Shown here: one piece after another, positions 34,682 through 43,760 of the stretch
How positions within the stretch are numbered: position 1 is the stretch's first letter
Layout: each line of letters starts with the position of its first letter
Source: Bacteroidales bacterium
Lineage (GTDB): Bacteria > Bacteroidota > Bacteroidia > Bacteroidales > JAIOZK01
NCBI GenBank assembly: GCA_021738625.1
Contig: JAIPBS010000014.1
Location: 19,941-83,940, forward strand
Length of the DNA: 64,000 nt
Direction: 5' to 3'
Made by a program: the position numbers and the translations under genes
Notes under the pieces: generated by a model
What the model saw: the letters and a program-made list of their open reading frames with translations, nothing else
What the model was told of the DNA's origin: nothing
The model's database searches: none

Positions 34682-36448
34682 ATGGATCAAATGGAAAAAT
34701 ATTTATGGATCATATGTCTGTTACCTTTATTTGTTCAGGCTCAGGATAAAGCATGGCAAACATATTACGAAAAATCTGGCTATATGGCCACCCCCGATTA
34801 CGAACAAACCATTGTCTTTTGCAAAAAACTGGATTCGGCCAGCCCCATGATGCATTACGCTACTTTTGGAAAAAGCCCGCAGGGGCATGATCTTCCGCTT
34901 ATGATCATCGACCGGAACGGGAGTTTTATACCTGAAGAGGTCAGAGAATCCGGCAAAGCCGTCTTATTTATCGAGGCCGGCATTCATTCCGGTGAGATTG
35001 AAGGGAAAGACGCCATGTTTTTGTTGCTGAGAGATATGGTTATCCATGATCAATACCTGGATCTGTTGGATCATGTATCCATTGTTTTTATCCCTGTTTT
35101 CAATGTTGATGGGCATAAGCGAAGCAGTCCCTACAACCGCATCAACCAGAACGGCCCCGAGGAAATGGGCTGGCGGACCACTGCTACCAACCTGAACCTC
35201 AACCGTGATTTTTTAAAGATAGATGCTCCTGAGATGGCTGCCTGGCATCAATTGTTTCAAAAATGGCTGCCTGATTTTTTTATTGATATACATACCACCG
35301 ACGGGGCCGATTATCAATACATGCTCACCTATGTGATGGAGATTCGCGGCAATATGGATGAAGGCCTCACTCAATGGGCTGAAAAAGAATATATACCCGA
35401 AATGATAAAAGGTATGGAAGAAGCGGGTTTCCCTGTTTTCGAATACGTGGCCTTCCGTCGCTGGTTCGATCCACGTAGCGGCCTGCGCACCGATGTTGCC
35501 CCGCCCCGCCTTTCGCAGGGCTATATGGCATTGCAAAACAGGCCCGGGCTGCTGGTGGAAACCCATATGCTGAAACCATACAAAGACAGGGTTTCATCCA
35601 CCCTTGAACTGATCAAAACCACCCTGGAGTTCATAAATGAGGATTATGAAAAACTTCTGGAACTGAACCGCCTGGCCGATCAGCGAAGCGCCAACCTGGC
35701 CGGGAAGAAGCTGCCTGTGAAATTCACCCGCTCGGAAGAAGACAGCGTGATGGTGGATTTCCTGGGTGTGGAATACGACATCAAAAAGAGCGAGCTCACC
35801 GGAGGCGATTGGTTCATCTATCATTCCGACCGGCCGGCAACCTATACCCTGCCCTTCTTTAACAAAGTCGAAGCTGAAACGGAGATTAAACTGCCTTATG
35901 CCTATATCGTTCCGGTTCAATGGAAAGAAGTGATCGACCGCCTGAAACTGCATGGAGTTGAAATGGATACGCTGCCGGAGGAAGAATTCATCACCGTGGA
36001 AACATACAAGTTCAAAAACCCCCAGTGGCGTAATTTTCCTTATGAAGGTCGCCACGTTATGAGCAATATCGATTATGATGAGGTGACCAAAGAAATGATA
36101 TTCCCGGCCGGTTCGGTGGTCGTGCCGGTGAACCAGCGGGCAGCACGCGTGGTCGCCCATGCCCTGGAGCCCAAAGCGGAAGATTCCTTTGTTTACTGGG
36201 GCTTTTTCGACCCCGTATTCGAACGCAAGGAATATTTTGAAACTTATGTGATGGAGCCTTTGGCCACGGAAATGATAAAGGAAAACCCCGAGCTTGAAAA
36301 AGAATTCAAAGCATATATGGAACAACATCCCGGGCTGAAAGACAACCAATGGGGCCAGCTTTGGTGGTTCTACGAACGCTCACCATATTATGATAAGATG
36401 AAGGATATTTATCCGGTCGGAAGGATTATACAGCCGTTGGATTATTGA
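34682..36448 (+). CDS. Exported M14-family peptidase
   Basis: A 588-residue zinc peptidase with signal peptide (YLWIICLLPLFVQAQ). The M14 fold is shown by the first zinc motif AGIHSGEIEGKDA (His and Glu), NVDGHKRSS in place of NPDG, NLNLNRDF and the third ligand in DIHTTDGADYQYM. The C-terminal third (from about 360) is a beta-rich domain typical of the M14 relatives in Bacteroidota. No T9SS sorting domain is visible, so it may be periplasmic or a membrane-associated lipid-free protein. An internal ATG at 34691 is an alternative start. It probably trims peptides or crosslinked cell-wall fragments; the substrate is unknown. Confidence 0.85.
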   Translation: MDQMEKYLWIICLLPLFVQAQDKAWQTYYEKSGYMATPDYEQTIVFCKKLDSASPMMHYATFGKSPQGHDLPLMIIDRNGSFIPEEVRESGKAVLFIEAGIHSGEIEGKDAMFLLLRDMVIHDQYLDLLDHVSIVFIPVFNVDGHKRSSPYNRINQNGPEEMGWRTTATNLNLNRDFLKIDAPEMAAWHQLFQKWLPDFFIDIHTTDGADYQYMLTYVMEIRGNMDEGLTQWAEKEYIPEMIKGMEEAGFPVFEYVAFRRWFDPRSGLRTDVAPPRLSQGYMALQNRPGLLVETHMLKPYKDRVSSTLELIKTTLEFINEDYEKLLELNRLADQRSANLAGKKLPVKFTRSEEDSVMVDFLGVEYDIKKSELTGGDWFIYHSDRPATYTLPFFNKVEAETEIKLPYAYIVPVQWKEVIDRLKLHGVEMDTLPEEEFITVETYKFKNPQWRNFPYEGRHVMSNIDYDEVTKEMIFPAGSVVVPVNQRAARVVAHALEPKAEDSFVYWGFFDPVFERKEYFETYVMEPLATEMIKENPELEKEFKAYMEQHPGLKDNQWGQLWWFYERSPYYDKMKDIYPVGRIIQPLDY

Positions 36449-36478
36449 TGCGATTTTGTTGGTAGTTGACAGGACGTG

Positions 36479-36654
36479 CTACAAAATTTTTCCGGCCATT
36501 AAAAATTCGTCAAATTCATAACGATGGCCCTCTTTCAGGTACTTTACAGTGATTTCGACTTTTCAGGCTCATGATTTTTGATGAACACTGGAATGCGACA
36601 ATCACAAGCTGTCAGAGAAAATAAAAAGATCAGTATGTATAAAGTTGTCTTCAT
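36479..36654 (-). pseudogene. Small lipoprotein gene with a single-base frameshift
   Basis: From the ATG at 36654 the frame gives a 36-residue product with a lipoprotein signal (MKTTLYILIFLFSLTAC). The TAA at 36546-36544 ends it. Adding one A in the run of four A residues in codons 31-32 (GAAAAG) restores an open frame to the TAG at 36481-36479. That yields a plausible 58-residue protein (continuing VEITVKYLKEGHRYEF). Either the gene is broken or the assembly lost one base. The protein is not recognised. It lies between the M14 peptidase and ahcY. Confidence 0.5.
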
Positions 36655-36933
36655 TTGCTTTGTCTCAACAAATATACATGATCCCGGTCAATTGCGGTTA
36701 TAGGTGAGAGGAAGGAGGGATAGCGGCTAAAGCTGCTGATTAATAATTTTTTTTCATCTCTACCCCCCGGATGAATCCAAGGGCTAATCTCATGAATCTA
36801 ATTTCAATCAATTACCATATTTACAATAAATTACAATGAATTTTTGATAGCTTAATCCCTGCATTTAAATAAACATACATGAGGGGTCACGAATTGCACT
36901 GCTGCACTACCCAACTTCTCATTACCAACTTCC
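36655..36933. other. Intergenic, nothing recognised
   Basis: No gene, RNA or clear terminator seen here; the stretch is AT-rich and follows the ahcY stop on the minus strand. Confidence 0.5.
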
Positions 36934-38355
36934 CTAATACCTGTAATGCTCCGATTTAAACGGGCCCTTCTTCGAAATTCCAAGATAGGCAGCCTGCTCC
37001 TGGCTCAATTCTGTGAGCTTTACGCCGATCTGCGCCAAATGCAAACGAGCCACTTCTTCGTCCAGGTGCTTGGGCAAACGGTACACATCCACATCATACC
37101 TGTTCTTCCACAGCTCTATTTGAGCAAGGGTTTGATTGGTGAAGGAGTTGCTCATCACAAATGAGGGATGGCCGGTGGCGCAACCCAGGTTCACCAGGCG
37201 TCCTTCTGCCAGCAGGTAAATGGAATGGCCGTCAGGGAAGGTGTATTTGTCGACCTGCGGTTTGATATTGGTCTTTTTCACCCCTTCCATGGCTTCCATT
37301 TTCTCCACCTGGATTTCATTATCAAAATGGCCGATATTACAAACGATAGCCTGGTCTTTCATTTTCGACATATGCCCAGCGTTGATCACGTCTTTGTTTC
37401 CGGTGGCTGTAACAAAGATATTCCCATCTTCCAGGGCGTCTTCAACGGTGGTCACCTCAAATCCTTCCATGGCTGCCTGCAGGGCGCAGATGGGATCGAT
37501 CTCGGTCACTTTCACCCGGGCACCATATGAACGCATGGATTTGGCTGAACCCTTTCCAACATCTCCGTATCCGCACACCACAACCACTTTCCCGGCAAGC
37601 ATCACATCTGTGGCACGCTTAATGCCGTCGGCCAGTGATTCGCGGCATCCATACAAGTTATCGAATTTGGATTTGGTTACCGAATCGTTTACGTTGATGG
37701 CAGGAGCCAACAACTTCCCGGCTTCCTTCATCTGGTAAAGCCTGTGCACGCCTGTGGTTGTTTCTTCGGATATGCCCACAAGATCCTTTGCTGTTCTCTG
37801 CCATTTTTCCTTATCTTCCACATAAATTTTCTTGAGCATTCGCAGCAAGGCTTTTTCATCGGAACTCTCGCCTTCATGCTCAAGCAGGGAAGGATCGTTT
37901 TCCAAATCATGCCCCGTATGGATCATCAGGGTGGCATCGCCACCGTCATCCACGATCATATTGGGACCTCTTCCACCAGGAAAGGATAAAGCCTGGTAGG
38001 TGCACCACCAGTACTCGTCCAGGGTTTCGCCCTTCCAGGCAAAAACCGGAACACCCGCTTTGGCCATGGCCGCGGCAGCATGGTCCTGCGTGGAAAAGAT
38101 ATTGCAACTTGCCCAGCGAACATCTGCTCCGAGGGCTTTAAGGGTTTCTATCAATACTGCTGTCTGCACGGTCATGTGCAGGGAACCCGTGATGCGGGCA
38201 CCTTTCAAAGGCTGTTCTTTGTTGAATTTTTCCCTGAGTGACATCAGCCCGGGCATTTCTTTTTCGGCTATCTCAATCTCTTTGCGGCCGTATTCCGCAA
38301 GATTTATATCGGCTATTTTATAATCCAGTACTTGATCTACAGTCAGATTTTCCAT
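36934..38355 (-). CDS. ahcY: Adenosylhomocysteinase
   Basis: A 473-residue cytoplasmic NAD-dependent enzyme that hydrolyses S-adenosylhomocysteine to adenosine and homocysteine, completing the SAM cycle. I chose the ATG at 38355 (MENLTVDQV); the 22 open codons upstream are not conserved and overlap the promoter. The substrate region has [18 protein letters not shown], and the NAD motif is [28 protein letters not shown] and [17 protein letters not shown] are also typical. The gene is monocistronic, diverging from the phosphopantetheinyl transferase gene. The 5' UTR is too short for a riboswitch, so none is likely. Confidence 0.95.
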   Translation of the reverse strand: MENLTVDQVLDYKIADINLAEYGRKEIEIAEKEMPGLMSLREKFNKEQPLKGARITGSLHMTVQTAVLIETLKALGADVRWASCNIFSTQDHAAAAMAKAGVPVFAWKGETLDEYWWCTYQALSFPGGRGPNMIVDDGGDATLMIHTGHDLENDPSLLEHEGESSDEKALLRMLKKIYVEDKEKWQRTAKDLVGISEETTTGVHRLYQMKEAGKLLAPAINVNDSVTKSKFDNLYGCRESLADGIKRATDVMLAGKVVVVCGYGDVGKGSAKSMRSYGARVKVTEIDPICALQAAMEGFEVTTVEDALEDGNIFVTATGNKDVINAGHMSKMKDQAIVCNIGHFDNEIQVEKMEAMEGVKKTNIKPQVDKYTFPDGHSIYLLAEGRLVNLGCATGHPSFVMSNSFTNQTLAQIELWKNRYDVDVYRLPKHLDEEVARLHLAQIGVKLTELSQEQAAYLGISKKGPFKSEHYRY

Positions 38356-38387
38356 TTTCTTTGAAGAGTTGATTTTTAATTGGGTTG

Positions 38388-38422
38388 CAAAGTTACGATA
38401 AATGCTGACAATCTCCAACAAA
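38388..38422 (-). promoter_or_regulatory. Promoter of ahcY
   Basis: Minus-strand -7 box TAACTTTG at 38388-38395, with TTTG at 38419-38422 (23-bp spacing) or TTG-containing GTTG three bases closer (20-bp spacing). Confidence 0.45.
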
Positions 38423-38477
38423 CATACTTCTGAAGGCGTTTGCCTGATTGTAGGTTCTCAAATTCATAGCTCTTGCT

Positions 38478-38485
38478 TAACTTTG
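38478..38485 (+). promoter_or_regulatory. -7 box of the phosphopantetheinyl transferase operon
   Basis: TAACTTTG matches TAnnTTTG, 26 bp before the start at 38511. No good -33 match. Together with 38388-38422 it forms a divergent promoter region. Confidence 0.4.
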
Positions 38486-38510
38486 CCATATAAAAATAAT
38501 AAACAACTTT

Positions 38511-39161
38511 ATGCCTGTTTCGTTTACATTTCATCCGAATAAAAAAACCAGCCTGGGTGTTTGGAAGATTGATGAAGCGGTTGAGCAGCTCCAAAGCCTT
38601 ATCCGTTTAAGCGAGGAAGAAAAAATGGTTTATAACTCTTTCCTAAACGAAAACAGGAGAAAACATTGGCTGGCTTACCGGGCATTGCTCTCCGATATGC
38701 TCGGGCATAAATTTCTGAACATCCAATACGATGTTAACGGAAAACCATACATAAGCAATTCAAGGAATCACATTTCTGTTTCACATGCCGGCGATTATGC
38801 CGCCGCGATCTATAATCCGGTACATCCGGTTGGTATCGATATAGAAAAGATCAGTCCGCGCATTGAAAAGATCACCTGTAAATTTCTGAATGAAGAGGAA
38901 TTATCCTGTCTGCAGGGCGGTTATGAACTGTCACAGCTATATCTGTATTGGGGGGCCAAGGAAGCGCTATACAAATTGTATGGCAAAAGAAATCTCGATT
39001 TCAGAAAAAACATACAGATCGAAGCTTTTCAACCAGAAACCGAAGGCGCTTTCAACGGATCGCTCAAATTGTCGGATACCACAAAAAAATACCGTTTCCA
39101 TTACAAGCTGTTTTCAAACTATTGTCTTGTATATGTTTTCGGTCAATTGAAAAATACCTAA
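38511..39161 (+). CDS. 4'-phosphopantetheinyl transferase (Sfp type)
   Basis: A 216-residue cytoplasmic enzyme that moves phosphopantetheine from CoA to a carrier protein serine. It has the Sfp-type pseudo-dimer: HISVSHAGDYAAAI (87-100), PVGIDIEKI with Mg ligands Asp110 and Glu112, and YWGAKEALYK (146-155) with Glu151 and Lys155. The carrier-protein target is not shown; it may be ACP or a secondary-metabolite carrier. It is followed 34 bp later by GGGP synthase, and the two may share a promoter. Confidence 0.88.
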   Translation: MPVSFTFHPNKKTSLGVWKIDEAVEQLQSLIRLSEEEKMVYNSFLNENRRKHWLAYRALLSDMLGHKFLNIQYDVNGKPYISNSRNHISVSHAGDYAAAIYNPVHPVGIDIEKISPRIEKITCKFLNEEELSCLQGGYELSQLYLYWGAKEALYKLYGKRNLDFRKNIQIEAFQPETEGAFNGSLKLSDTTKKYRFHYKLFSNYCLVYVFGQLKNT

Positions 39162-39195
39162 TTTTATCCCTTTATTTCCTCAAAGAACAATCTGC

Positions 39196-39933
39196 ATGAG
39201 TATCTATTCAAGAATCGTTGAGAAAAAAGCGGCTGGCAAAAAGCAGTTTGCCGTGCTGGTTGACCCAGATAAACCGGATGATAAATCCATTGAGAAGGTG
39301 GCCCGGCTCGGTGAAAAATCCGGAGTGGATTATTTTTTTGTGGGCGGCAGCCTGCTGACCACCGACAGCCTTGACCATTGCATCAAGATCCTGAAAGCAA
39401 ACAGCAATATACCTGTTGTTTTGTTTCCGGGCAACACCTTGCAGATGTCAGGCAAAGCAGACGCCTTTCTTTATTTGTCGCTCATCTCGGGCAGGAATGC
39501 AGAAATGCTCATCGGCCGGCACGTGATTTCAGCCCCTTACCTGAAATTGAGCAGCCTGGAAGTGATCTCGACCGGTTATATGCTGATCGACAGCGGCAAG
39601 CCTACCACGGTTTCCTACATGAGCAATTCATCACCCATCCCAGCCGATAAGGTGGACATTGCCGCCTGCACAGCCATGGCCGGTGAAATGTTGGGTATGA
39701 AGCTCATTTACATGGATGCCGGCAGCGGTGCAAAAAATCCGGTTTCGGCTGAAATGATCAATATGGTGCGGCTACATATTGAAATCCCCCTGATCATCGG
39801 AGGCGGGATCAAAAGCGCCGAAAAAGCCATCGGCAATGCAAAATCAGGGGCCGACCTGATCGTGGTGGGAAACAGCATCGAATCCGATCCGCAACTTATA
39901 CCCGAAATATCCGAAGCACTGCATGCACTTTAA
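39196..39933 (+). CDS. Geranylgeranylglyceryl phosphate synthase family (group II)
   Basis: A 245-residue TIM-barrel prenyltransferase. Signatures are LVDPDKPDD near the N-terminus (Mg-binding Asp23/Asp25), FFVGGSLLTTDSLD, PGNTLQMSGKADAFLYLSLI, the phosphate-binding YMDAGSGAKNPVS and IGGGIKSAEKAIGNAKSGADLIVVGN. The family makes archaeal-type ether lipids from glycerol-1-phosphate; Bacteroidota homologues of group II exist and have GGGP synthase activity. A glycerol-1-phosphate dehydrogenase is not in the window. It is probably co-transcribed with the upstream gene. Confidence 0.9.
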   Translation: MSIYSRIVEKKAAGKKQFAVLVDPDKPDDKSIEKVARLGEKSGVDYFFVGGSLLTTDSLDHCIKILKANSNIPVVLFPGNTLQMSGKADAFLYLSLISGRNAEMLIGRHVISAPYLKLSSLEVISTGYMLIDSGKPTTVSYMSNSSPIPADKVDIAACTAMAGEMLGMKLIYMDAGSGAKNPVSAEMINMVRLHIEIPLIIGGGIKSAEKAIGNAKSGADLIVVGNSIESDPQLIPEISEALHAL

Positions 39934-39990
39934 ATCTTGCAGAAAGCAAACAATTAAAAATTTTATCGAAACGAATAAATGCTAATTACT

Positions 39991-42129
39991 ATGAAAAAAG
40001 GGATGATCTTTTGTTTTTTAATTGCTTTTACAAGCTACACAACCCTCGCACAGGAAAAGGAACTGACCCTGAAGGATGCAGTTTACATGAACCCGGAGAT
40101 ATTCCCCGAACGCCTGTCGCAACTGCAATGGAAGGGCAATACTGAACATTTTACCTGGGTGGATGAAAATGTTGTGATACAGGGCAATGTTAGGAATAAT
40201 GAACAAACCGAATTGCTTCAACTGGAAAAGCTGAACAAAACCTTTACCGAATTGACAGGAGATACCCTCAAGAGGTTTCCCGGAATGGAATGGGTGGACG
40301 ACCATTCCTTTATGTTTGAAAACAACAACAAAGTATTCCTGTATTCCCTGGAAGACAATCAAATGAAGGAAACGAACAGCTATACCGAAAAAGCAGAAAA
40401 TGCCGAAACCGAAAAAAACAATTTTGCCGTCGCTTACACCGTAGAAAACAATCTTTTCATTTCAGTTGAAGGAAAAGAAACACAGATCACCCATGATGAA
40501 GACAAAAACATCGTGAACGGCCAGGCCGTGCACCGCAGAGAGTTCGGCATACGGAACGGAACATTCTGGTCGCCGGATGGGAACTACCTGGCCTTCTATA
40601 AAAAGGATGAATCCATGGTAACTGAATATCCTTTGGTGGACATTACCACCCGCATCGCAACCCTTTCTCCCACAAAGTATCCTATGGCCGGGGAAACCAG
40701 CCATAAGGTGACCATCGGGGTTTATGGGCTAAAAACAGGCAACACCATTTTTTTGAATACCGAAGGGCCGGCCGATCAATATCTTACCAACATCAGCTGG
40801 GGTCCCGACGAAAAAAACATTTATGTGGCCGTGCTGAACCGCGACCAAAATCATTTAAAACTCAATCAATACGATGTTGAAACCGGGGCATTCAATAAAA
40901 CCCTTTTCGAAGAAAAAAGCGATCAATACGTTGAACCTGAACATGGCATGTATTTCATGAACGAGCATCCCGACCGCTTTGTATGGTTCAGCGAACGCGA
41001 CGGCTTCCAGCATCTTTACCTTTACAATACGGAGGGCGAGTTGCTCAGCCAGCTGACCAGCGGGCAATGGGTGGTGACCTCCTTTTTGGGTTTCGATCCC
41101 CGGGATGATTATGCCTTTTTCGAAGGCAACCGCGAAAATCCCATCAACCGGGATGTGTATGCCGTTAAAATCAAAAACGGCGATATCAGCAGGCTTAGCA
41201 CGGAAAATGGCACAAACAACGCACTTTTCAGCCAAAATAAAAAATACTTTATCAATGTGTTCAGCGATACCCTGATCGCCAGAAAGTATGAACTTTTCAA
41301 CAACAAAGGGAAAAAGCAATACATCCTGCTCGAAGATAAAAACCCCATGGAGGAATATGAACTCGGCGAAATGGATATTTTCACCCTTGAAAATGAAGAT
41401 GAGATCGATCTGTTTTGCCGGCTTATCAAACCGGTTGATTTTGATCCTTCCAAAAAGTACCCGGCCATCGTCTATGTGTACGGAGGGCCGCACTCTCAAT
41501 TGGTAACCAATAGCTGGCTGGGTGGCGGACAGCTGTTTATGTATTACCTCGCCCGGCAAGGATATGTAGTATTCACCCTCGACAACAGGGGTACGGCCAA
41601 CCGCGGCTTCGAATTTGAAAGTGCTATTTTCAGAAAGCTGGGCCAATTGGAAGTGGAAGACCAGATGGTTGGGGTGAATTATCTGAAAAGGCTTCCTTAT
41701 GTGGATTCGAATAAAATTGGTGTAGATGGCTGGAGTTATGGCGGCTTCATGACCATCACCATGCTGCTGAAACACCCGGAAGACTTTAAGGTCGGCGTGG
41801 CCGGCGGTCCGGTGATCGACTGGAAATACTACGAGGTCATGTACGGCGAACGCTATATGGACACGCCCCAGAGCAATCCGGAAGGATATGAAGCAGCCAA
41901 TCTGCTGAACTATGTTGAAAACCTGAAAGCCAAACTACTTGTCCTGCACGGTACCAGCGACCCCACGGTCGTCTGGCAAAACAGCCTTGCATTCCTGCAA
42001 AAATGCGTTGAAAAAGGCGTGCAGGTGGATTATTTTGTTTATCCTGGCCACCCACATAACGTTCGTGGGAAAGACCGCATGCATATGTACCAGAAGATCA
42101 CGAATTATTTTAATGATTACCTGAGATAA
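39991..42129 (+). CDS. Dipeptidyl peptidase IV (S9B), exported
   Basis: A 712-residue exported serine peptidase releasing X-Pro dipeptides. I chose the ATG at 39991, which begins a signal peptide (GMIFCFLIAFTSYTTLAQ); a second ATG lies 4 codons upstream. An N-terminal beta-propeller (about 60-460) contains the DPP4-typical NAVHRREFGIRNGTFWSPDG-like strand and EFGIRNG. The C-terminal alpha/beta-hydrolase domain has Ser582 in GWSYGG, Asp657 in GTSDPTVV and probably His689 in GHPHNVRG. It is likely periplasmic. It ends 45 bp before a strong terminator. Confidence 0.9.
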   Translation: MKKGMIFCFLIAFTSYTTLAQEKELTLKDAVYMNPEIFPERLSQLQWKGNTEHFTWVDENVVIQGNVRNNEQTELLQLEKLNKTFTELTGDTLKRFPGMEWVDDHSFMFENNNKVFLYSLEDNQMKETNSYTEKAENAETEKNNFAVAYTVENNLFISVEGKETQITHDEDKNIVNGQAVHRREFGIRNGTFWSPDGNYLAFYKKDESMVTEYPLVDITTRIATLSPTKYPMAGETSHKVTIGVYGLKTGNTIFLNTEGPADQYLTNISWGPDEKNIYVAVLNRDQNHLKLNQYDVETGAFNKTLFEEKSDQYVEPEHGMYFMNEHPDRFVWFSERDGFQHLYLYNTEGELLSQLTSGQWVVTSFLGFDPRDDYAFFEGNRENPINRDVYAVKIKNGDISRLSTENGTNNALFSQNKKYFINVFSDTLIARKYELFNNKGKKQYILLEDKNPMEEYELGEMDIFTLENEDEIDLFCRLIKPVDFDPSKKYPAIVYVYGGPHSQLVTNSWLGGGQLFMYYLARQGYVVFTLDNRGTANRGFEFESAIFRKLGQLEVEDQMVGVNYLKRLPYVDSNKIGVDGWSYGGFMTITMLLKHPEDFKVGVAGGPVIDWKYYEVMYGERYMDTPQSNPEGYEAANLLNYVENLKAKLLVLHGTSDPTVVWQNSLAFLQKCVEKGVQVDYFVYPGHPHNVRGKDRMHMYQKITNYFNDYLR

Positions 42130-42173
42130 TTTCCCAGTTTGGGATAGGCGTCCTGATACCGGAAGGTTTTATT

Positions 42174-42221
42174 GCGGCTTGCATTCACATATATGTCTGA
42201 TTGCAAGCCGCTTTCGTTTTT
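42174..42221 (+). terminator. Terminator after the DPP IV gene
   Basis: A perfect 10-bp stem GCGGCTTGCA/TGCAAGCCGC with an 18-nt loop, then TTTCGTTTTT, 44 bp after the stop. It overlaps the extended open frame of the next gene, so that gene must start further down. Confidence 0.82.
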
Positions 42222-42267
42222 GGCAAAGCCATTGAATGTAGTTAAGCTGAACCCAAAAACAGTAAGC

Positions 42268-42696
42268 ATGGAAGCAATAGCTCAACAACATAATCCGGCC
42301 CTCACGCCAACGCCCGGGGAGATTAACTGGAGCAATAAAACAATTCTGATCGCCGATGATGTTAAGATCAACTATATCCTGCTAAAAGCTCTGCTCGGCA
42401 AAACAAAAGCAAAGATATTATGGGCGGAAGATGGTGAGAAAGCCATTGAATACTGCAAATCCCAAAACAACATCGACCTGGTGCTTATGGATTACAACAT
42501 GCCAAAGATGGATGGATGCGAAGCCACACGCATAATCAAGGAATTCAGAAGCGATTTGCCGGTGATCTCACAAACTACATGCGCCCTGGGCACCCATGAG
42601 TTTGATGCAATGACAACCACCTGCGATGATTACATTTTGAAACCGATTGACAAAACCAAACTGATCCATACCATATCAAAGCATTTGAAGAAATAG
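42268..42696 (+). CDS. Orphan response-regulator receiver protein
   Basis: A 142-residue protein consisting of one receiver domain with no output domain. The acidic pair is in ILIADDVKIN, the phosphoacceptor Asp in LVLMDYNMPKMDGCEA and the Lys in DDYILKPIDKTKL. The start at 42268 (MEAIAQQHN) is used because upstream codons cross the DPP IV terminator. It resembles the CheY-like response regulators or the receiver of hybrid kinases. There is no adjacent kinase, so its partner is unknown. Confidence 0.85.
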   Translation: MEAIAQQHNPALTPTPGEINWSNKTILIADDVKINYILLKALLGKTKAKILWAEDGEKAIEYCKSQNNIDLVLMDYNMPKMDGCEATRIIKEFRSDLPVISQTTCALGTHEFDAMTTTCDDYILKPIDKTKLIHTISKHLKK

Positions 42697-42760
42697 TCAT
42701 TTTTTGGGTTCTGTTTTTTTTATTGTGTTAGTTATTGTTTTCTGCACAATGTAGTTACGA

Positions 42761-42797
42761 AAATCCCCGCAAGCAATTCTCGCTTCGGGGATTTTTC
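42761..42797. terminator. Bidirectional terminator between receiver gene and tRNA-Thr
   Basis: Stem AAATCCCCG/CGGGGATTT continued by AAGC/GCTT with one bulged base, followed by TTTTTCTTT on the plus strand. On the minus strand the trailing run is shorter, so it may also end the tRNA transcript. Confidence 0.78.
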
Positions 42798-42812
42798 TTT
42801 GGTGGTTATTTG

Positions 42813-42885
42813 AGCCTTCTACCGGACTCGAACCGGTGACCTGATCATTACGAGTGAACCGCTCTACCAACTGAGCTAAGAAGGC
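42813..42885 (-). tRNA. tRNA-Thr(CGT)
   Basis: A 73-nt cloverleaf on the minus strand: acceptor GCCTTCT/AGAAGGC, D-arm GCTC-AGTTGGTA-GAGC, anticodon loop CTCGTAA (anticodon CGT at 42850-42852) and T-arm ACCGG-TTCGAGT-CCGGT. The anticodon stem has one U-U mismatch at its second pair. CCA is not encoded. Confidence 0.95.
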
Positions 42886-42906
42886 ATTGCCTCGAATTTT
42901 CAGCTG

Positions 42907-42914
42907 CAAATTTA
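42907..42914 (-). promoter_or_regulatory. -7 box of tRNA-Thr
   Basis: Minus-strand TAAATTTG matches TAnnTTTG 22 bp upstream of the tRNA. It is followed by CAGCTG, a block shared with the tRNA-Pro leader. No -33 match. Confidence 0.45.
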
Positions 42915-43113
42915 AAGATATATTTTAATATCCCGCACGTCCGTTAATTTGGATGGTCCATGTTATTTTTTGGTGAAATCTTATACAAACTTTATGCAGG
43001 CTTGATAATCCGCAAAAAAATCAATAAGTTTGACAGGCATTTTATTATGGAGTAAATGAACAAGAGCGAAATTCCGGGCGATTCTTTCGGCAGGAATTTA
43101 AAAACTTTAAAAC

Positions 43114-43752
43114 ATGAAGATTAGCTTAAATTTTTCAGGTGTTTCGATGCTGCTGCTCATGGCTTTGTTTATCGAAGCTTGCGGTCAACAAAATGAATCT
43201 ACACCGGAAAGCACAGCAAAAGAACTGGTAAGCGCATTAAAATCCTCCAACATTGAAGCATTGAAGGATATGCGCATCAATATTCAAAAGGTGGTGACTG
43301 CTGACCTTGCCGCCGTCAAAGCCGACTCGGTGCCTTGCAGGAAAGAGCTTCTGGATTTTGCCGATCAAATGAATAAGCCGGTAGATAGTATACTCAAAAG
43401 AACCGAGACCAGCATGCAGTCATTTATCGACAACAAACTTTACGAACGGGAACAGGAAACCATTAACCGGGTGTTCGGGCGTTCCTTCGACCACATCCTG
43501 CAAACCGGAATAGAAGATCATCTCATTAACTGGGCTGAGGTGAAATATATTGAATTCAATTATGAAGTGGATGAATGCGATCCTCCCTTCACCTTTCAGC
43601 CCATGGTCAGGGAGGGGCGAATCATCATCGAACACAAAGATCAACGATTTGAGATCATCGCCAACCTGGTGAAGTATGAAAATACCTGGCATCTGATCGA
43701 AATGTTGCACCTCGGACCCGAACAAAAAGAAGAACCAACAACAAATAAATAA
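43114..43752 (+). CDS. Hypothetical lipoprotein of the DUF4836/ABC operon
   Basis: A 212-residue lipoprotein with Cys23 in the lipobox FIEAC. Residues 30-75 are helical (STAKELVSALKSSNIEALKDM), as in DUF4878-like or NTF2-like lipoproteins. The rest has the form of an alpha+beta cone (EVKYIEFNYEVDECD, RFEIIANLVKYENTWHLIEM). The closing strand WHLIEMLHL is typical of NTF2-like lipoproteins, but I cannot confirm the family. It is the first of four same-strand genes with gaps of 2-8 bp, so it is probably part of one complex with the DUF4836 lipoprotein and the ABC pair. Confidence 0.65.
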   Translation: MKISLNFSGVSMLLLMALFIEACGQQNESTPESTAKELVSALKSSNIEALKDMRINIQKVVTADLAAVKADSVPCRKELLDFADQMNKPVDSILKRTETSMQSFIDNKLYEREQETINRVFGRSFDHILQTGIEDHLINWAEVKYIEFNYEVDECDPPFTFQPMVREGRIIIEHKDQRFEIIANLVKYENTWHLIEMLHLGPEQKEEPTTNK

Positions 43753-43760
43753 ACAAAATC

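Noticed and set aside
38356..38421. Extended start and possible SAH/SAM riboswitch at ahcY
   Set aside because: The leader is only about 30 nt after the -7 box, too short for a riboswitch; the N-terminal extension is not conserved.
40855..41775. 306-codon open frame antisense to the DPP IV gene
   Set aside because: The sense strand carries the conserved catalytic domain; the antisense product shows no motif.
42172..42267. Extended N-terminus for the receiver protein
   Set aside because: It overlaps the strong terminator hairpin of the preceding gene and has no domain-like sequence.
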